Source of the DNA: Kapaibacterium sp044224925
Lineage (GTDB): Bacteria > Bacteroidota > Ignavibacteria > Kapaibacteriales > Kapaibacteriaceae
Assembly: GCA_044224925.1 (NCBI GenBank)
Contig: JBGAJM010000005.1
Location: forward strand, 186,001 to 250,000
Reading direction: 5' to 3'
DNA length: 64,000 bases
A program made the position numbers and the translations under genes. Position 1 is the first letter of the stretch. Every line of letters starts with the position of its first letter. Under the pieces are notes generated by a model, which was given only the letters and a program-made list of their open reading frames with translations, had not been told where the DNA came from and ran no database searches. Positions 27,901-35,940 of this stretch are shown piece by piece.

Positions 27901-28233
27901 GCATCATTCGCCGTCGACATGCTCGATGCGATGAAAACGTATGCGCACGAGAGTGGATACGACCTGCATATTCGGGTTGGTATCAATTGTGGGGACGTTG
28001 TGGCCGCCGTCGTTGGGGAGAGTCGGTTCGCCTACGATCTATGGGGCGACACCGTGAACGTTGCAGCGCGCATGGAAGCTAATGGAGACGCTGACAGGAT
28101 CCACTGTACTCGTGCGTTCGTCGAAGCACTTGAGTCTCAGCGTCCCGGTGTCTTCCACGTGGAAGAGCACGGCGTGATCGAGGTGAAAGGAAAGGGGCGG
28201 ATGCAAACGTATTGGATCAAGAAGAAGGATTGA
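24967..28233 (+). CDS. Sensor adenylate cyclase: Reg_prop propeller, Y_Y_Y, TM, class III cyclase
   Basis: A 1088-residue membrane protein from the ATG at 24967, with GGAGGG just upstream. Signal peptide (MSLKRHVFALCLHVLCASHLVAQ), then a periplasmic two-component-type propeller starting HSIDVRNGLPSFNVNEAHVDRSG, a Y_Y_Y domain at ~735-815 (LRYRYLLEGYDARWID), one transmembrane helix at ~828-850, a coiled coil (ALEEQVRERTRDLQAEQERS) and a cyclase domain (~890-1085). Metal Asp residues are in FADLVGF and KTIGDGYMA; Lys and Asp (YDLWGDTVN) indicate ATP as substrate. The histidine kinase of hybrid two-component systems is here replaced by a cyclase, so it probably turns an external ligand signal into cAMP. 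Confidence 0.92.
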   Translation: MSLKRHVFALCLHVLCASHLVAQQHAVHSIDVRNGLPSFNVNEAHVDRSGVIWIATQDGLCRWNGRSLQTFGPNLEDSTSVINQRCYQIFEDGSGRLRFSAINGFAEFDRGRQAFHNWYPSGRRDGEPLKSSVVVAVNDSLVYSTNASHVNKLFNLVRSTSSPMRVAQGPHSAVVEITGSPSPISDRLGKLWALTQYGLASLGPSDSIFRVVNASIRTTTDLPELLMRTADGRVAWLLSWHTGAMQVLDLTHKGSVSAVPLPPVFVGQTIAVFRPMNNDRCVIVTAGGTIGLVQRQRSGQFEVRVVDRPELRRSEVVQCESGILDAHNTLWWSGSGGVSSVDPVSGVYSFVSFVGQTALATPQSTIVPVHVDAYGRITAQPPSGGVIVQDPMRPFAQPINGLNDQVVQAVGIDEERTLAFFSTGPADAALVNTRTQAVQYIGLGPQRVDVRGAYRARDGRVWVGSKGEVFAIWPMSGEVKRYALPMSNLEASDLSTTVLRFGELRDGTLLAFTDHGRFTWDPTTNSFDHRAGTDNVLDFELQNAIVAVVPSTDGRTWVHGYKDAGTLNADGSVSPLHLRPSNENMEKLAAIKYMSMLEGGKAVIVDRRGVAIVDLSQRTFVRVKSPFVDAGRQPYLGAKRDHRGVLWIVATTHVECLDLHSLRYRLLPLDGDDGPLRIRSATFPSVGNTMKIWLEHARGTSVLDPHTVPAMRTDVAIEFSALRVRDEIRPLEPWLNLRDTLTLGYEESPFTIAFTVIDPTYGEHLRYRYLLEGYDARWIDASDALEARYQNVGPGTYSFRVQVFDVDGTWKEPRKPITVIITPAWWQTLWLKFGVALAIGFVGMGFYRSRVRSITARNHALEEQVRERTRDLQAEQERSSGLLLNVLPSAIAERLKNGERQIADHYSDASVLFADLVGFTPLTASLSPTQIITILNGLFSLFDRLAREHGVERIKTIGDGYMAATGVPAPAADHAVRIASFAVDMLDAMKTYAHESGYDLHIRVGINCGDVVAAVVGESRFAYDLWGDTVNVAARMEANGDADRIHCTRAFVEALESQRPGVFHVEEHGVIEVKGKGRMQTYWIKKKD

Positions 28234-28261
28234 GCCTTGCCGCCTTCTTGCCCTGCTTGCC

Positions 28262-28975
28262 CTACTTGCGTTCGTCGCCATAGAAGAGAAGGCGCCACGT
28301 ATCGTTCTTTACCGTGCTTCCTGACCTAGCTATCTGCTTCTTCTCCGGAGCAACCTTGTCGAAACAACGATGGAAGGACTTTAGTCCGGCCTGCGCCTGC
28401 ACTTGGCATCCACGTTCTTCAGCCCCATACCGGATCGAATACCCGGCAAGGCGGTTCTTGTCGTCGCACATCGGTGTGACCACGACCTGTTCCAATGCGA
28501 GGCCGTCGGCAATGCTGATCTTGGGAAACGCCGTAGCGCCACCGCCGATCCGATCCACGGTCTGACATTTGTGGGTGAGCATCACAACGTCCTTGTCCTT
28601 GTCGACCACACGTAGCGTTACCGTTTTCGTTGCTTCATCAACGATCGACTCGATCGTGACCGCTGTTGGATTGAGACTATCGATGACGATCAGAACGGAC
28701 TCTCCGTACTTCATCACGATCTCGTCGCCAATGCTCTGAAGGGACTCTGTACGTGGGGGAGTCTTCGACTTTGGAACCGCGACGTACGTGAGCCCTCCAG
28801 CTGTTGCCTGTGCCATCACGGTGTCCTTGGCCAGCACAACGGGCTGATAGGCATTCTGAGAGGCTGCAATGGAAGAAGGAGAGGGTGTTGGTTTCGAGGT
28901 TGTCGTGGTGGTCGACGAAGAACTGCATCCAACAAGGACAGCGCAGCACAAACTGGCGAAGAAGAGTGACTTCAT
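28262..28975 (-). CDS. Putative lipoprotein, function unknown
   Basis: A 237-residue protein with a lipoprotein signal (MKSLFFASLCCAVLVGC, Cys 17) and a Ser/Thr-rich spacer (SSSSTTTTTSKPTPSPSS). The mature domain contains alternating strands and two Cys near the middle and end. No family is recognised. Its start overlaps the stop of the gene upstream by ATGA (28972-28975), so the two lipoproteins form a coupled pair. The 28 bases between its stop and the convergent sensor cyclase contain a minor CTTGCCCT direct repeat and no clear terminator. Confidence 0.78.
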   Translation of the reverse strand: MKSLFFASLCCAVLVGCSSSSTTTTTSKPTPSPSSIAASQNAYQPVVLAKDTVMAQATAGGLTYVAVPKSKTPPRTESLQSIGDEIVMKYGESVLIVIDSLNPTAVTIESIVDEATKTVTLRVVDKDKDVVMLTHKCQTVDRIGGGATAFPKISIADGLALEQVVVTPMCDDKNRLAGYSIRYGAEERGCQVQAQAGLKSFHRCFDKVAPEKKQIARSGSTVKNDTWRLLFYGDERK

Positions 28976-29622
28976 TGAGATACTCCGGATTGATAGCTGA
29001 TGGACGTAACGCGGCTCTTCGCCTCCGCGAGGGCACGCAACATCATGTCGCGAAGAACCGATGCGTCCGACGGACCGATCACAATGAATCGATGGTCCGG
29101 TAGCTTGGCAAGTGATTCGAGTTCTGTTCGGGTAATGATCGGTCCTATGCGCTCGATCTCTCGGCGTGATCTCAGTTTGAGTGGTGGGAAGGTGCCTAAG
29201 ACAACTGTGCGCGTGTGTTCGCAGGACGTTTCGAGCGAAGCTCCAATGGCCGCGATCAGTGCAGTCGAGAAGTAGGGTAGGGTGGCAGGGACGTCAGAGT
29301 GCGAGAGCGAGACATGCTTGCTCAATGAATCCAGTAATCGCATGGCCGTCACATTGGTTCCAACGACAACGTTGCCGTCACCATAGAAGATCTTTACGAC
29401 GGTTGGTGACGGTAGATCCTGGATGAAGGCGCGAACATCATCCCAACCTTGGGGATCGAGGCTGATCACGGCGATCGCAACGGAAGACCTGTCCTTGCGT
29501 TCGCGCATCGTTGTATCGGTAACCGTCTTCGGCGCTTGTTCATCAAATCCGGCGCCACATCCTCCGCCCATGGTCAACACAAGGACCAAGGTAAAAAGTG
29601 CGAGGATGTGGCGCAGGATCAT
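28972..29622 (-). CDS. Putative exported or lipid-anchored protein, function unknown
   Basis: A 216-residue protein from the ATG at 29622. A longer frame reaches 29763 but overlaps the upstream T9SS gene and lacks a signal. From 29622 the hydrophobic start MILRHILALFTLVLVLTMGGGC looks like a lipoprotein signal, though the lipobox (GGGC) is weak. The mature domain has an alpha/beta look (VAIAVISLDPQGWDDVRAFI, then VVKIFYGDGNVVVG and HRFIVIGPSDASVL), like a von Willebrand or periplasmic binding-type fold, but no signature is certain. Coupled to the downstream lipoprotein gene. Confidence 0.7.
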   Translation of the reverse strand: MILRHILALFTLVLVLTMGGGCGAGFDEQAPKTVTDTTMRERKDRSSVAIAVISLDPQGWDDVRAFIQDLPSPTVVKIFYGDGNVVVGTNVTAMRLLDSLSKHVSLSHSDVPATLPYFSTALIAAIGASLETSCEHTRTVVLGTFPPLKLRSRREIERIGPIITRTELESLAKLPDHRFIVIGPSDASVLRDMMLRALAEAKSRVTSISYQSGVSQ

Positions 29623-29662
29623 TCGCGAATGTAGGTATTCGCGTTCAAACAGCAGGTGTGCT

Positions 29663-30898
29663 TTATCGAGTGCCGTTGGTTCGTAGAAGCGGTTTGCTTG
29701 AAATGCTCTTGCCAACGGATAGAGTGCAATGGTAGAGTCCCGTCGGAAGCGTTGATAGGTCAACCGCTACTTGATGATCGCCCTGTTCCAGTTGCTCGTT
29801 CAATAGGGTTGCCACGTTCTTTCCCGATGCATCAGTGATATCAAGTCGCACTTGGTCTGTTCTTGACAGCGTTATCGGAATGGTGGTGCGGTCAGAGAAT
29901 GGATTGGGATAGACCTGTCCGATGACGGCGGGCTGGTCGGAAGTATCGATCGGAGAGGGCACGTCAGTGGTCGGATCGACGATCAAAGACCACAATCCGT
30001 CGTTGCGACATGACCAGAGCTTGCCGTTATGAACGGACATTGCATACACGGGAGCGAATTCGTGAGCCAGGATCTGCCACGTTTCGCCGCCATCGTCGGT
30101 GGTCCAGATGAAGTGCTCATCGTTATAGCGAACGGCAGCATAGAGACGATCGCCCCACGACGTGAGCGCGACGACCGTTCGATTGTCAAGTCCGAGAATG
30201 GGCTTCTTCTCCCACGTCTCTCCAAGGTCCGTGCTCTTGTACACGCCCACGCCAGTGCCGGCATAGATCGTGTCGTGGATGTTGTGGAACGATACGGCCG
30301 GACGTTGAATGACGTCGGGATCGAAGACGATCTCTTTCCAAGCATCTCCACCAAGTGTTCGACGATAGGGATACATCCCAACGTTGGCGAAGAGCTGTCC
30401 GTTGAGGATGGACACGGTTTCCACGCCGCCTTGCGAGAGCCCTTCATTGTAGGTCTTCCAGAGACCTGGGTTGGACACGCTGTTCACGTACACTCCACTG
30501 CCCGATGTGCCGGCGAAGACCGTGTCGCCATGGATCACGATGGAGTAGATCGACAGCGCCCATCCCGTCAGACCGGTGTTGATCTCATGCCACGTCGCAC
30601 CTGCATCCGTGCTGCGATACACGCCATAGCCGTTGCTGCCAAGGAACAATGCGTCGTGCGCCGATGCGAGCACGCTGTAGGTGGATCCGATGGGAGGCTG
30701 ACCGGAGGTCGGCTGCCAGATGTGGCCGTGATCGGTACTGCGATACACCACGCTGTCCGTGATGGCCAACATGGCGCCGCGATGTTCAACAAGGGAGTAG
30801 ACGGCTGTGACCGGGAGATCTCGCGACCGTTTCCATTCTTCTGAATGACCGATCACTGTAGCACTGATCAACACGCACAGATAGAGGGCGATCTTCAT
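29663..30898 (-). CDS. T9SS-secreted BNR-repeat beta-propeller protein
   Basis: A 411-residue exported protein. Signal peptide (MKIALYLCVLISATVIGHS), then Asp-box blades (STDHGHIWQ, STDAGATWHE, STDLGETWEK, TDDGGETWQ) forming a sortilin-like propeller. The last ~80 residues are a canonical type A T9SS sorting domain (VYPNPFSDRTTIPITL...VRLDITDASGKNV...LPTGLYHCTL). It is similar in plan to the 10487-12613 protein but about half its size. Probably surface-exposed; the ligand is unknown. Confidence 0.88.
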   Translation of the reverse strand: MKIALYLCVLISATVIGHSEEWKRSRDLPVTAVYSLVEHRGAMLAITDSVVYRSTDHGHIWQPTSGQPPIGSTYSVLASAHDALFLGSNGYGVYRSTDAGATWHEINTGLTGWALSIYSIVIHGDTVFAGTSGSGVYVNSVSNPGLWKTYNEGLSQGGVETVSILNGQLFANVGMYPYRRTLGGDAWKEIVFDPDVIQRPAVSFHNIHDTIYAGTGVGVYKSTDLGETWEKKPILGLDNRTVVALTSWGDRLYAAVRYNDEHFIWTTDDGGETWQILAHEFAPVYAMSVHNGKLWSCRNDGLWSLIVDPTTDVPSPIDTSDQPAVIGQVYPNPFSDRTTIPITLSRTDQVRLDITDASGKNVATLLNEQLEQGDHQVAVDLSTLPTGLYHCTLSVGKSISSKPLLRTNGTR

Positions 30899-30972
30899 TG
30901 CACACCTATAGAGTATCGTTACAAAGGGTGCGGTGTACGCAGCACTATCTGTGCGGGTTGCAGTGCAGGATG

Positions 30973-32259
30973 TTATCGTTGAACGATGAGCGAACGAGCA
31001 ACGCGTGCACGATCGGCCGTGAGGACCACCGTGTACATTCCGTTGGGATAGGACGTAAGGTCGACGAGGGTGGAAGGGTCACGAAGGTCTGCCGTTGCGA
31101 CCGTCGTACCCGATGCATCCACGATCAGTGCAGATACGCGCTGTGCAGGTGCTGCATCCAGGCCGATCGTTACATGATGCGTTGCAGGATTCGGATAGAG
31201 TGTTGCTGTTGCGAGCGGCGTTGGTTGATCGCGCACGACGTCTTCCTCAGTGGTCATCGGGATCACCGTGATCCCATCGAATCCCGCGAGATAGATCGTG
31301 CCGTTCTGGTCGGCGACCATGTCGAGGTAAGCGCCGGTGCGCACTGGTGTCCATCCGATCGGAAGGATCGTGTCTTCCGTTGGGACATTCAGGGAGTGCA
31401 AGGTCGTGTGGATGGAGCGTGGAACGACATCGTAGGGGTGTTGCTGATCCAGTGCACGACTACGCTGCTTGTACACGTCAAAGACAAGGTTTGAACGGCG
31501 GATCTCGAGCGGTGAGGCGTGCATTCGAAGGTCAAGGAATCGAAACTCGGTTTGGTTGCACATCGGAGAACTGTCCTTGCTCCGCTTCGTGCCGACGTCG
31601 ATCGTGTTCGCTGCGAGATCGATCGAAATGATATGCATGTATCCTGTGGAGAAGACCTTATCTATACCTGCGAATCGAGGGTTCTCCAGTGTTCCGTTGA
31701 TCTCCAATAGTCTGCGGCGCATGAGGCGGCTCACATCGATCTCGTCGACGAACGATGCAGTGGCGATGCGGATCAGTCCATCCTTCATGATCACGTCAAG
31801 CTCTTCGCCATAGCTGTAGATCCTGCTGGCCGACATTGACACATTCTGGTGCATGAATGTCTCCCACGCAACACCATCGAACATCGACGCATCCCCATCG
31901 TCGTTGAATGCCCACAGTCTGTTGCGATCATCAAGAAGGATGCGAGCGATCCGTCCGGAAACAAGGGGAGTCGTTTTCGACGTGAAGTGCAATAGAGAGG
32001 GAAACGTTGTGCGATCTATCGGGGCGAAGGATACGCGAGAACCCGTGGCCGCTTGGATGTATCGTCGTGAGGCCATCGCTGCGTCCGTCGACAATGAGTT
32101 CCGGTACACCACACCGTTGTACAGGATCCACCGCGTATCGCCAACGACGAAGGTACTGTTCATATTTCGGTAGGTCATCTCGCAGCAACAGGCATGGGAT
32201 CTCTGGGTGCCTGCGCAGAGAATGAGAACAAAGGCAACGAGTGTGATGCTGCGTTTCAT
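30973..32259 (-). CDS. T9SS-secreted protein with N-terminal Cys cluster (intact paralog of 62350-63645)
   Basis: A 428-residue exported protein from the ATG at 32259, which has GGAGGT 5 bases upstream. After the signal peptide (MKRSITLVAFVLILCAGTQRSHA) the mature form begins CCCEMTYRNM, three adjacent cysteines. The body has the motif RLWAFNDDGDASMFDG and ends in a T9SS domain (LYPNPATHHVTIGL...NGMYTVVLTADRARV). The broken gene at 62350-63645 shares most of these landmarks, including the DDDGDASMFDG segment and the sequence around the sorting domain. The fold is probably a propeller with sensor-like repeats; function unknown. Confidence 0.85.
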   Translation of the reverse strand: MKRSITLVAFVLILCAGTQRSHACCCEMTYRNMNSTFVVGDTRWILYNGVVYRNSLSTDAAMASRRYIQAATGSRVSFAPIDRTTFPSLLHFTSKTTPLVSGRIARILLDDRNRLWAFNDDGDASMFDGVAWETFMHQNVSMSASRIYSYGEELDVIMKDGLIRIATASFVDEIDVSRLMRRRLLEINGTLENPRFAGIDKVFSTGYMHIISIDLAANTIDVGTKRSKDSSPMCNQTEFRFLDLRMHASPLEIRRSNLVFDVYKQRSRALDQQHPYDVVPRSIHTTLHSLNVPTEDTILPIGWTPVRTGAYLDMVADQNGTIYLAGFDGITVIPMTTEEDVVRDQPTPLATATLYPNPATHHVTIGLDAAPAQRVSALIVDASGTTVATADLRDPSTLVDLTSYPNGMYTVVLTADRARVARSLIVQR

Positions 32260-32390
32260 GGATACCTCCGATGAATAGTGGGTGCGAGAACTCGCTCTCC
32301 TATGAGGACACATGGACCATAGTGGACGGTTACAATTCGAATGGTATCATTGTCGGTCGAACGTTCGAGCACAACACGGAAGCACACGTC

Positions 32391-33041
32391 ATGCTTGTCG
32401 CACATCACCCGTCCATGTTGCAAGCCTTGCGTCGTCCAACGCCGACAGAACCACTCCGCGTTCTTGTGAGCGGATGCTTGGCAGGGTGGCAATGCGGCGT
32501 TGGGGGAACGGACTATGGACTCGGTCAGCTCCTGCAGGAGCTCTTCGCATTGCCGACCATACAGATCATACCGTTCTGTCCGGAGCAGCACACGTTGGGC
32601 ACTCCGCGTACCATGCCCGATATCCATGGTGGTGATGGTGTGGATGTCTTGGCCGGTCGAGCACGTGTGCTCGATGAACATGGTGCCGATCTCACCGATG
32701 CCATGATCGAAGGTGGCAGGGCCATGCTTCGTGCAGCACGAGCACACTATGCAGAGCTCGCCATCATGACGGAGAACAGCGCAGCCTGCGGAAGTCAGGT
32801 GATCTCGGACGGTTGCAGATTCGACGAGGTGCGCAAGTTCCGCAAAGGTGTTGGTGTTGCGACGGCGGTGTTGTTAGAGGCCGATGTGCCCGTGATCGGC
32901 TTGCGCGACATGCGAAGCCTTGCTGCCTTGCGTTCCATTCTCGATCCCGAGTATGTGGCGCCAACGGACCTGGTCGATCATCACGATCATCCGTGGACGC
33001 GTGAGCATCTTCCCGCGCCGCATCCGCGAGCCTCGTTGTAG
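32391..33041 (+). CDS. DUF523 family protein
   Basis: A DUF523 protein of about 216 residues if it starts at the ATG 32391 (GGAAG upstream); an ATG at 32271 would add 40 residues that do not resemble the family. Landmarks: LVSGCLAGWQCG near the N-terminus, FCPEQ, then ENSAACGS, the conserved Cys-containing motifs of DUF523. The family is widespread; the biochemical role is not established, but the conserved Cys residues suggest a metal or thiol function. Divergent from the T9SS gene and followed after 10 bases by tspO. Confidence 0.85.
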   Translation: MLVAHHPSMLQALRRPTPTEPLRVLVSGCLAGWQCGVGGTDYGLGQLLQELFALPTIQIIPFCPEQHTLGTPRTMPDIHGGDGVDVLAGRARVLDEHGADLTDAMIEGGRAMLRAARAHYAELAIMTENSAACGSQVISDGCRFDEVRKFRKGVGVATAVLLEADVPVIGLRDMRSLAALRSILDPEYVAPTDLVDHHDHPWTREHLPAPHPRASL

Positions 33042-33051
33042 ATTGCGACCT

Positions 33052-33543
33052 ATGAACATGCAACGTCGTACACAGATCATCGGCCTACTCGGCTGGATCT
33101 TCCTCTGCTTTGTGGCCGCTGCCTTCGGCGGACTCGCCTCGGCCACGGCCGGAAGTTTCTATAGAGATCTGGTGCGTCCCGAATGGGCGCCACCCGCCTG
33201 GTTGTTCGGTCCGGCCTGGACCATACTCTACTGCATGATGGCCGTCTCGGCATGGCTCATCTGGCGCGCGAACGGATTCCGAGCGGCACGTGGACCGCTG
33301 ACGTTGTTCATCATCCAACTTGTTTTGAACGGCCTGTGGACGTGGTTGTTCTTCGGACTTCGCAACGGCGCACTTGCGTTTGCAGAGATCCTCATTCTGT
33401 GGGTGGCCATCCTTGCCACCTTCCTCTCCTTCTGGCGCCTTCATCGCACGGCCGGTGCCTTGCTCATTCCATACCTGGGTTGGGTGACGTTTGCATCGGC
33501 GCTCACGTTCGCCGTGTGGAATCGTAATCCGGGGCTGTTGTGA
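33052..33543 (+). CDS. tspO: TspO/MBR family membrane protein
   Basis: A 163-residue protein with five transmembrane helices from the ATG at 33052 (33058 is an alternative). It has the TspO signature WAPPAWLFGPAWTILY and the Trp-rich helix 2-3 region, with LVLNGLWTWLFFGLRN. TspO proteins bind tetrapyrroles such as protoporphyrin IX and are linked to oxidative or light-stress regulation. Its stop overlaps the next gene's GTG start (GTGA at 33540-33543), which implies translational coupling with the Nudix hydrolase. Confidence 0.9.
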   Translation: MNMQRRTQIIGLLGWIFLCFVAAAFGGLASATAGSFYRDLVRPEWAPPAWLFGPAWTILYCMMAVSAWLIWRANGFRAARGPLTLFIIQLVLNGLWTWLFFGLRNGALAFAEILILWVAILATFLSFWRLHRTAGALLIPYLGWVTFASALTFAVWNRNPGLL

Positions 33544-34088
33544 AGGGCGGCAAGGATCAGGGATGTCGTGCAGAGATCGCATCCATCGTTCCGCTTGACG
33601 ACCTAGAGCGGCTGCACATCGCAGATGCATTGGCGTGGGTCGACTCCGGAGCACCTTTGTATCGAACCGCAAAGCCGGCCACGCCGCCAAAGCACTTGGT
33701 CGCCTACTTCGCTGTGGTCGACGATGGCCACATCTTGCTTGTTGATCACAAGAATGCACAGCTCTGGTTGCCAACGGGCGGACATGTCGAGCCGAATGAA
33801 CATCCTCGAACGACCGTTGAGCGTGAACTCTTTGAAGAACTCGGGCTTCGATGCACGACTCCGGTAACTGCGCCGATCATGATCACCTGTACCGAGACCG
33901 TTGGTGCATCGGCAGGGCACACGGATGTGTCACTGTGGTACGTGGTGGCCGGTGATCGACGCGCCGACGTTGCTTTCGATGCCTCCGAGTTTCACGCGGT
34001 GCAATGGTTCCCCTTTGCCGAGGTGCCCCTGCATCGGTCCGACCCGCATATGGTGCGATTCCTACAGAAACTCACCGTGAATAGTTGA
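33540..34088 (+). CDS. Nudix hydrolase
   Basis: A 182-residue protein starting at GTG 33540. It contains a full Nudix box (GGHVEPNEHPRTTVERELFEELGL pattern GX5EX7REUXEEXGU, residues about 80-103), the Mg-binding loop-helix-loop that hydrolyses nucleoside diphosphates linked to another group. The N-terminus (IPLDDLERLHIADALAWVDSGAPLYR-like helix) resembles the Nudix subfamily often annotated as MutT/ADP-ribose type, but the substrate is unknown. It is translationally coupled to tspO upstream and ends 30 bases before the TetR gene. Confidence 0.88.
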   Translation: MKGGKDQGCRAEIASIVPLDDLERLHIADALAWVDSGAPLYRTAKPATPPKHLVAYFAVVDDGHILLVDHKNAQLWLPTGGHVEPNEHPRTTVERELFEELGLRCTTPVTAPIMITCTETVGASAGHTDVSLWYVVAGDRRADVAFDASEFHAVQWFPFAEVPLHRSDPHMVRFLQKLTVNS

Positions 34089-34093
34089 CTCCT

Positions 34094-34109
34094 TACTAAG
34101 TGGTCAGTA
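34094..34109. promoter_or_regulatory. Candidate TetR-family operator
   Basis: An imperfect palindrome, TACTAAGTGGTCAGTA, has matching TACT/AGTA ends around a centre at about 34101. It sits 10 bases upstream of the TetR start, with TATATT overlapping its right end as a possible promoter box. TetR-family repressors usually bind such ~16-base palindromes beside their own gene. Confidence 0.5.
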
Positions 34110-34118
34110 TATTGCACG

Positions 34119-34685
34119 GTGACCACGCGTGAACACATCCTGCACCTCGGACAGGAGCTCTTTCGAACAAGGGGCTTCAATGCCTTTAGCTATTACGACC
34201 TGGCCGATGCCCTGAAGGTGCGCCCTGCCGCCATTCACTACCATTTTCCCTCAAAGGACGATCTTGCTCGTGCCATCATCGAGCTGGAGCGGGAGACGTT
34301 CCATGCCTTTGCGGAAAAGACAGATCAACTCTCTGATCAACGTCTGCGATTGCGGCGGTTCATCCAGACGTTCGCAGAACATGCAGAAGCGCATCGGTTG
34401 TGTCTGGTGGGTGCGTCCGGGGCCGACTATGCATCGTTTGGCGTCGGTGTGCATCGCGAGATCCGACAGATGGCCACGGACATCATTGCATGGCTTGAGC
34501 GCACGCTTCAAGAGGGTAGGAAGGCGGGAAGGCTCGCCTTCGATGGAACGGCGCACACACGAGCGTTGATGGTGGTCACGAACATGGCTGCCTCCCTTCA
34601 TCTGTCACGCATTCTTGGAACACAAGAGTTCAAACGTCTATCACAGCAACTTCTATCAGACCTTACAGCGAGATCAACACCATGA
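34119..34685 (+). CDS. TetR/AcrR family transcriptional regulator
   Basis: A 188-residue regulator starting at GTG 34119. The N-terminal 50 residues are a TetR helix-turn-helix (LFRTRGFNAFSYYDLADALKV, then AAIHYHFPSKDDL); the rest is the ligand-binding domain. It ends in an ATGA overlap with fabF, so it is probably cotranscribed with it and may report on fatty-acid or acyl intermediates. A candidate operator lies just upstream. Confidence 0.88.
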   Translation: MTTREHILHLGQELFRTRGFNAFSYYDLADALKVRPAAIHYHFPSKDDLARAIIELERETFHAFAEKTDQLSDQRLRLRRFIQTFAEHAEAHRLCLVGASGADYASFGVGVHREIRQMATDIIAWLERTLQEGRKAGRLAFDGTAHTRALMVVTNMAASLHLSRILGTQEFKRLSQQLLSDLTARSTP

Positions 34686-35929
34686 GACGAGTCGTCATCA
34701 CCGGTATGGGAGCCCTCACGCCCATCGGGAACACCGTGCAAGAGTTCAGCGCCAATCTGTTCGCCGGTGTGAGTGGGGCGGGCCCCATCACGCAATTCGA
34801 TGCATCGAAGTTCAAGACACGCTTTGCCTGCGAAGTGAAGGGCTTCAACGCCGAGAACTTCATCGAGCGTGCGGCATTGCGTCGAATGGACCCTGTAACG
34901 CACTATGCCATTGCGGCAGCGGATGAGGCTATGAAGCAGGCGGGGTTCGATATGGAGCAGACCGATCGGACACGGTTCGGTGTGATCTGGGCTAGTGGAC
35001 AGGGTGGATTTCAAACCGTCGAGGAACAGATCACCGACTACGTTCGTGGTGACGGAACACCGCGCTTCAATCCCTTCTTCATTCCACGCACCATCGTTGA
35101 CATCACATCGGGTCAGCTTGCCATCCGTTACGGTCTGAACGGCATCAATTTCACCACGGTCTCGGCGTGTGCGTCGAGCAACTCGGCCTTGATGGATGCC
35201 TTCAACTACATTCGATGGGGCAAGGCAGACATGTTCATCACCGGCGGATCCGAAGCAGCGATCTGCGCATCGGGCGTTGGAGGGTTCAATGCCATGAAGG
35301 CCATGTCGACGCGGAACGATGAACCCATGCGCGCTTCACGTCCATACGATGCAGACCGCGACGGATTCGTGATGGGTGAAGGTGCCGCTGCACTTGTCCT
35401 CGAAGAGTATGAACACGCCATTGCACGTGGGGCCACGATCCTTGCCGAGGTCATCGGTGCCGGCATGTCGGCCGATGCCTATCACTTGACGTCTGTCCAT
35501 CCCGAAGGACTCGGTCCGAAGCTGGCGATGAAGGCGGCGCTAGAGGATGCGGGGATCGCACCGCACGAGGTGGACTACATCAACACGCATGGAACGTCAA
35601 CGCCCAATGGCGACATCATCGAGCTCAAGGCCATTCGTGATGTCTTTGGCGACCATGCGCCGACGATGAACATCAGTTCGACGAAGTCCATGATCGGTCA
35701 CCTTCTCGGAGCCGCCGGAGCCGTTGAAGCCGTCATCAGCGTACTAGCTTTGCAGCATCAAACAGCGCCGCCCACCATCAATCTCGACACGCCGGATCCG
35801 GACATTCCCGAAGGCTTCAACCTCACGCCCCATGTGAAGCAGGAGCGCGAGATCAATGTGGTGATGAGCAATACGTTCGGCTTTGGCGGACACAATGCCA
35901 TTGCCGTGTTCCGGAAGTATGGTGGATGA
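34682..35929 (+). CDS. fabF: 3-oxoacyl-ACP synthase II (FabF)
   Basis: A 415-residue KAS II enzyme that condenses malonyl-ACP with acyl-ACP in fatty acid elongation. Active-site Cys163 lies in SACASSNSA, His303 in NTHGTSTPNGD, Lys335 and His340 in KSMIGHLLGAAG, the same numbering as E. coli FabF. Length is normal. It overlaps the TetR gene by ATGA and is the only fatty-acid gene in the window, so it is probably a secondary copy under local control and not part of a fab cluster. It converges on the giant T9SS gene with an 11-base gap. Confidence 0.93.
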   Translation: MRRVVITGMGALTPIGNTVQEFSANLFAGVSGAGPITQFDASKFKTRFACEVKGFNAENFIERAALRRMDPVTHYAIAAADEAMKQAGFDMEQTDRTRFGVIWASGQGGFQTVEEQITDYVRGDGTPRFNPFFIPRTIVDITSGQLAIRYGLNGINFTTVSACASSNSALMDAFNYIRWGKADMFITGGSEAAICASGVGGFNAMKAMSTRNDEPMRASRPYDADRDGFVMGEGAAALVLEEYEHAIARGATILAEVIGAGMSADAYHLTSVHPEGLGPKLAMKAALEDAGIAPHEVDYINTHGTSTPNGDIIELKAIRDVFGDHAPTMNISSTKSMIGHLLGAAGAVEAVISVLALQHQTAPPTINLDTPDPDIPEGFNLTPHVKQEREINVVMSNTFGFGGHNAIAVFRKYGG

Positions 35930-35940
35930 CCGTGGTGGCG

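Noticed and set aside
28236..28270. CTTGCCCT direct repeats between convergent genes as a terminator or attachment site
   Set aside because: The repeats are short and imperfect and form no hairpin; no integrase is nearby.
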